Below are positions 58,692 through 64,000 of a stretch of 64,000 nucleotides of DNA, one piece after another. The notes beneath the pieces were generated by a model, which did not search any database, had not been told where the DNA came from, and was given only the letters and a program-made list of their open reading frames with translations. The DNA comes from Skeletonema tropicum (taxonomy: Eukaryota; Bacillariophyta; Thalassiosirophyceae; Thalassiosirales; Thalassiosiraceae), in NCBI GenBank assembly GCA_037178625.1, contig CM074130.1, positions 4,154,001 to 4,218,000 of the forward strand, given 5' to 3'. Made by a program: the position numbers and the translations under genes. How positions within the stretch are numbered: the stretch's first letter is position 1; every line of letters begins with the position of its first letter.

Positions 58692-61600
58692 ATGCCAACG
58701 CTCCGACAGGATGATCAGAGCAAGGCGTGCAGCGAATCAAAGCAGACGGTCAATAATAATAATGAGGAGGAGGAGAATATAATGGTGGATAGTCAACTTA
58801 CCGTCAAGACGGACAACACGTCCAAACATGAGGAGGATAATGTGGTGGATAGTCAACTGACGGTGAAGACAGATAACACCTCGAAAGGTAATGAGGATGA
58901 GGATGATGAGCAGGAACTTGATGAATCAAGGTCATAATGGAAATGGGGAAGTACATATGGAAGTACATCTGTCAAAAGGACGGTGCACCTGATGATGATG
59001 CAAATAATGACAAAAAAGAAGGAATGGAAGACAATGACAATGACGCCGAGATGGAAGAACGATCACCCAAATACGAAACCGCCAGGGAGGAGAGCAATGA
59101 CTCTTTTCCCACTTCATCTCAAATGCTGACACCATTGGAACCATTAGCGTCACAACCTTCGACTACTTCTTCTGCTGCTGCTGCTGATGCTGATGCGTCA
59201 TCACCGTTATTGACGACACAAATGACACAACAACAGTCGCAACAGCAGCAGGATATACTGATCAACAACACTCAGGCGGAAACAACTGTATCAGAAGTTA
59301 ATTCTTTACTTTTAACTCATATGACATCTGGTGGAAGAGGAAATTCAGAGAGTATTCAAGGGACGATGAGTAGTACGACGCAAATAATGTCAACAGAGCG
59401 GCGAGAAGAAGAAGAGGAGCAGGGGCAAGAGCAAGTCAATAATACTCAGGCAACAGCAACTTCTGAATTGCAATTGGGTATAACACAGTCTCAACGAACG
59501 AATAATGAAGAGAAATGTCAACAACAACATAATGCAGAGCAGGAGAAATCATCTCCAGCGTTGTTTGTGGATGCAACAGATGAAGATTTTATTGAGCAAT
59601 TTGCGTCAAGGATGAATGAGAAGAAAGGCCGATGGAAACTGTTGAGAAAGAGGAGCAGCTAGAGACTGATGGAGGTGATGACACAGTGAAAAATGATGCA
59701 CAGGGTAATAATGAAGGGAGTATGGAAGAAAAAGACACCAAAGATTCTGGTATTGATGAAGGAAATGTTGATGAGAATATGGACATGTTTTTTGAGACAA
59801 ATGAAAGTTATGGTGACGATGATACCGACAATAATGGAGGTGGGCTATTGACACAAGCAGCTCATGATGATGACGATGACAGCATGTCCGACTTGAATAG
59901 TGTAAAGACACAAGAGAGTAAAGTTGATAAGACATCATCAGATGATGGAGATGGTAACGCTGACAATGAGGTTGTTGTGGATATCATTCAAAATCAGAGT
60001 ATCATCGTGAATGTGAAGAATGAGGTTGGTGACGTAGACGCACAACACACTCTGTCAGGACTAACGGGTCCATCGCAATCACAGTCTGACATGCCTATCC
60101 AAGCGCAGACGACTCTATCTCAACGAAGCAGCAGCAGCAGCAACAACAAACATGTATCTTTCCGGGAAGATAGGCAGGATAATTTAGGTGATGCAGAAAA
60201 GGCAACACAGCATGATATTGATGCAGCTGTTGCAGAAAAAGAAGAGGGAGATGATACTGTCAAGTTAGATGTCTTGGGCACAATGAAAAGTCCGCCGAAG
60301 AAAGAAGAGGAGGAGGAGGGAAAAGAGGACACTATTGTCAATGAGGAGAAGGCCACTGATGATGACGAGAAGATGATTGATGCAGATGATGAATCAAAAC
60401 ACTCTTGTAATGATGACAAAGAAGCAAATGTGTTGGAAGGCAAGAATGTTGCTACGGCTGCCGCAGCTGCAGTCGGCACCGAAAGTCACGAGGAATCTCA
60501 GCAGGCACTTGCCGTTCCAGAACAGCCGAATGATGATAACAATGCAGCAAATGCTTCTGCTGATAACATGGTAGAAAATGAAGACCAGCAAGAAACAGGC
60601 GACACCATCGTCACTACTGGATCGGGTAGTATTGGTTGGTCTCTATATGATGGTGAGACACAGCAACTTTTATCAGGACCATCCCAAAGTCTTCCTGGCC
60701 CCTCGAATCCTCAGGAGGAATCTGATCTAGCCAATAACGACGATGACGTTGAAATGAATAATGATGAAGTGGCTGCAAATGCAATCATGCAGGTGATACT
60801 GATGATGACACCGCAATGAATTTAGATAAAGCTGCTGATGGAGTTGGTGGTGAGGACGAATACAACGAAAACGAGCTGACGCAACCATTAGTGAAACCAA
60901 AGTCAGTGGAAGACAATGTCGACGCAACTAATAAAAAGGGCGAACGTGAGAACGGAGATGATGACGACAGTTTGGCAGACATAAAGCACACACAAGAAAA
61001 TGGTTTACCGTCCTGCGCTCTCCTATCCTAATGATCATGTTGAGAAAGATCAATCACCGGCGAAGGCTTCGAATCCAGATCATGCCCAAAACTATCAAGA
61101 GTCTCAAACCCAGCAGTCACAGGATTTGCTGGCATTGACTCCATTGAAAGAGAAGAATGAATCTTCCGTTAAATCTCCATCTCCAGCACGAGAGAAGGAC
61201 AGTGATGAGGTTGTCGCAAAGAAAGCTTTTGAGGTCAATCCAGCGTCTACCAAGCCCACTAGTCAGCAGAAACCATCTCCTGATGCCTTGAATGAGACAT
61301 CAATTAAAGTAGCAAGCCCCAAGAAAGTGGAATCCCAGTGGCTTTCGAGTACTCGTAATGAAGCGAATCCTGAGGGTTCCCGTCTGCTTATCCCTTCGTT
61401 TAAGGCCAAGCAGAAACCAGCTCTGGATGTGGATGAAGAAAAGGCATCAGATGACGAGGCCTGGGTTGGCCATGGTCTTCATAATGACCACCCTGAGGAT
61501 GATATTGAAGATACGCAGGATGATTATTTGCAGCAGCAAAGGGACGTTTCGATGAAGCGTCTTTCGGTCAAACGATCCAGGTCACCATCCAATGATTCGT

Positions 61601-64000
61601 CAACTGTGGACGAAGCTGAAGAACTTGAGGATAGATTTACTCCCAAAGTCCTTCGCTACGGTCACCTATCAAAAAAGAGTGAGCCCCCTGACACTCAGTC
61701 ACAATCATCCGAGGAAGAGTTCAATTTAGACGAAGGTGATGATGGTAGTGGTGGTGATGATGACGATGAGAGTGTAGTTGGACGCACCACGTTCCCCCAA
61801 TCTCAGACAGATGAAGCAATCAAGCGCCAGCTGAAGGAAATTGAAGAAATGACTTTACCTTCGACAAAGCAATTGAAAGAGATAGCCTCTCGCAAACGCA
61901 TGTCAGACCAGATTGAAGAGATGCGCAAAAGGCATGAAAAGGAGATCAAGCTTTTGAAGAGAGAAAACTCTATGTTGCGCAACACTATCAAGGAGAAAGA
62001 AGAGATCATCTACGAGAGAGGTTGCCAACTTGAACAAAAAAACAAGCTCTTAAAAAGTCAAGCCTCGGCTATTGCCATTATGAAGAAGAAGTTGGAAATT
62101 GTTGTTAGTTCGGCTTCCGGTGTGCAGTCCTCCACTGAGGAGGAAATATCCGCAAAGAAACGCACCCCCATGTCAAAACCAAGCAAGAAGAGGAAACAAA
62201 GAGAAGAGCAGGTGAACTCATCAGATAGTGAAGATGATAGCATGCCTTTGTCGGCTTTAAAGGGAAAGGTTGTCAAAAAGTCAAGCTCTGTTAAAGCTGA
62301 ATCTCGTAAGACTACCGCGTCTGTCACGAAAGCTACATCACGCAAAGCGACAAAAGCCAAGGTTAACCATGAAGAAGTTCGTGATCGTAACAGCGATCCG
62401 CCTACGAAAGTCAAATCATCGTCTACAAAGAAAATGAAAGCTCGGCCACTTCTGACAAATGATCTGTCAAAGTATTGGAAAGAGCTGGAGGAGAAGGGTT
62501 GGTCCTACAAGACTGGACCCGAACCTTATAACAAGGTGTATGTCCCGAAAGATGGTGCAACTCATATGGGATGTCAAGTTGGTATCCACTTTTTTGAGGC
62601 AGACCAAGTGATACCCGAAGCTATTAGAAGAGGCGATTTGATTGGTAATGAGACTGTACAACCTAAAGAGAACGGCATCACCCCTCAACCAATGAAGCAA
62701 ACGAAGCAACCACTTGACCTCAAAATGGATGATGCGAAGCTCTACGACCTTGTTACACTGGAAACTGCCCGAGTTGCAATCGATCTTGTTGGAAGATTTG
62801 TTCGCGGGCAGGATTCAGCGGCTACCTTCCGAGGGCAGCTATTTGATGCACTGTGGCAGCGTTTGAAAGAGCAGGGTGCTGAATCGGGTAACAGATGGAG
62901 ATATGAGCCATACAGTAGCCCGCTGTCTTTGTATTCGTGGTGTTTTGTTCCTCCTAGTTCATCACTTGGAAACAAAGGAAAGCTTGGAGAAGACTACTAC
63001 GTGAGAGAGGAACATCTGGTTCTTGCCGTGTTGCAATCAGTAAGCAGCTTGAAAGAAATATCAGATTTGTTGAAGCAGAAACATGGCGCTTTCGCGACAG
63101 TGATGCCTATCCTTAACCGAGCCGTCGAGAACAACATGTCGTATGAGGATGCTCGCGACGGGAAAGATCCTACAGTTCGTTCTCGGAGAACCAGAGTGCT
63201 TGATTTGCCTGCGACATCCGAAAAGATGAAGCCTTCTCGCAAAAAATCTCCAATCACTCAGAGAAAGGTATCTTCAACTGCTGAAGCAGCGCTAATCAGC
63301 TCCAAAAAAAGGCCAGTCAATGCGAAGAAGACCCCAGACAATAAACGAACAGCGAACTGTTTCTCCTCATACTGGCTCGGGAAAGAAGCAAAAAACGGAA
63401 GAAGCCGAGCATATATCTCCTTCGTTTCATATGGATCAGACTCAAACTCAAGTTCCGGTACCATCGTATCAGCGACGCAGTCCAAGTTCAACATCACCCG
63501 GGCCCCTTTCTGGTTATAACTTCCTGTGCTCAGGCGTTGATCAATCTGTCAACGATAGAATCAAAAAGTTGGGGGGAAAGCTGGCGCAGTTTGAATCTTT
63601 GGACTATAGCAACTCATGTAAGAAGCTCTTCTTTCTCTCTGACCATCGGGGCTGGAGAAAGCCAAAATATGTCTATGCGGCGGCCCTTGGCGCACCTATG
63701 TTGCATGTCGATTGGCTTTCAGGGATTGAGGAGAAATATGAAGAAGAGGGCGAAGTGACGGTGTTTGATTCATCGCTTTATACAAGGTATAGGCTTCCAA
63801 CTGGATTGGACCTTTTCAAACGAGCCTACACCTTGCAGCGTGCATCGCTTGCTCGAGAGTGGGTTCGTCCGGGAGGAAAAGAAGAAGGGATTTTTGAAGG
63901 GATGGTGATTGGCTTGGCTCTTGGAGCGGAAGAAAAGATGTGGTAAGTTTTGGTTGGATGATTGCTCTAAACAGTCTATTTATCATTGCACATATCATGG
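58692..64000 (+). CDS. SQ/TQ-rich BRCT protein (MDC1/53BP1-like mediator), frameshifted, partial at 3' end
   Basis: One long reading continues through five frame changes (near 58935, 59625, 60795, 61000 and 63340-63400). The start is taken as the ATG at 58692 (MPTLRQDDQ); an in-frame ATG lies at 58638. The N-terminal 1000 residues are acidic and full of SQ/TQ sites (VDSQL twice in a 16-residue repeat, TTQMTQQQSQ, GPSQSQSD, ESQTQQSQD), typical of ATM/ATR substrates. A coiled coil lies at about 61830-62090. Two related modules follow ('KYWKELEEKGWSYKTGPEP' and 'LWQRLKEQGA...RWRYEPY'). From 63517 a BRCT domain is clear ('GYNFLCSG', 'KLGGKLAQFES', 'APMLHVDWL'), with a second BRCT starting 'GIFEGMVIGLAL'. 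A GTAAGT at 63943 suggests an intron leaving the window. Checkpoint-mediator role is inferred. Confidence 0.7.

Noticed and set aside
58931..58978. 48-bp intron joining the first two BRCT-gene frames
   Set aside because: The candidate GTCATA...AAAAG junction does not restore the reading frame.

Overview
The window looks like nuclear DNA of a diatom, most likely a centric one of the Thalassiosira/Skeletonema type. The evidence is short GT-AG introns, families typical of diatom genomes (MYND-RING-Sel1 proteins, BspA-like LRR relics, Ser/Pro-repeat extracellular proteins, a single helicase-associated domain behind a plastid-type leader), and heavy Asn/Asp/Ser low complexity. No organism-specific marker is present, so this placement is inference.

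Layout. 0-15 kb is mostly host genes: a copy and a relic of a 173-aa repeated family, a 1-Cys peroxiredoxin, a DUF1989 (urea-carboxylase-associated) protein, an unrecognised two-module nuclear-type protein, a MYND/RING/Sel1 protein, a seven-exon Cys-rich secreted protein and TatD. 15-37.5 kb is a repeat-built island. It contains a fold-back MITE, a 1.23-kb direct repeat (16900-18130 and 32375-33608), and a large inverted duplication (18131-22021 against 35759-37572). One arm of the inversion was hit by a hAT-like transposon with an 8-bp target duplication that carries a BED-type protein. The island also holds a 5'-truncated Penelope-like reverse transcriptase, and a 9-kb tyrosine-recombinase retroelement with split direct repeats (A1 - gag - RT/RNase H - YR - B1 - A2 - B2). 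Both arms of the inverted duplication carry a hammerhead-like fold just downstream of where the Penelope-like element reads.

37.5-64 kb is again mostly host genes: a UBA-like plus MINDY-like deubiquitinase-family protein, a selenoprotein U candidate in which an in-frame TGA occupies the first position of the UxxC redox motif, a decayed LRR gene, a BTB protein, a plastid-type helicase-associated-domain protein, and a 1691-aa extracellular protein with a Ser/Pro array, four SdrD-B-like domains and five Cys modules. These are followed by an RPRD-type CTD-interaction protein, a Harbinger-type element, a nucleotide-sugar transporter (SLC35B1/HUT1 type), and an SQ/TQ-rich BRCT protein that runs off the end. 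Three genes between 53.8 and 63.5 kb carry many frameshifts, which points either to local consensus error or to decay.

The observations most worth following are the selenoprotein U reading, the hammerhead-like fold tied to an endonuclease-less Penelope-like RT, the hAT element with a paralogous empty site, and the split-repeat YR retroelement.
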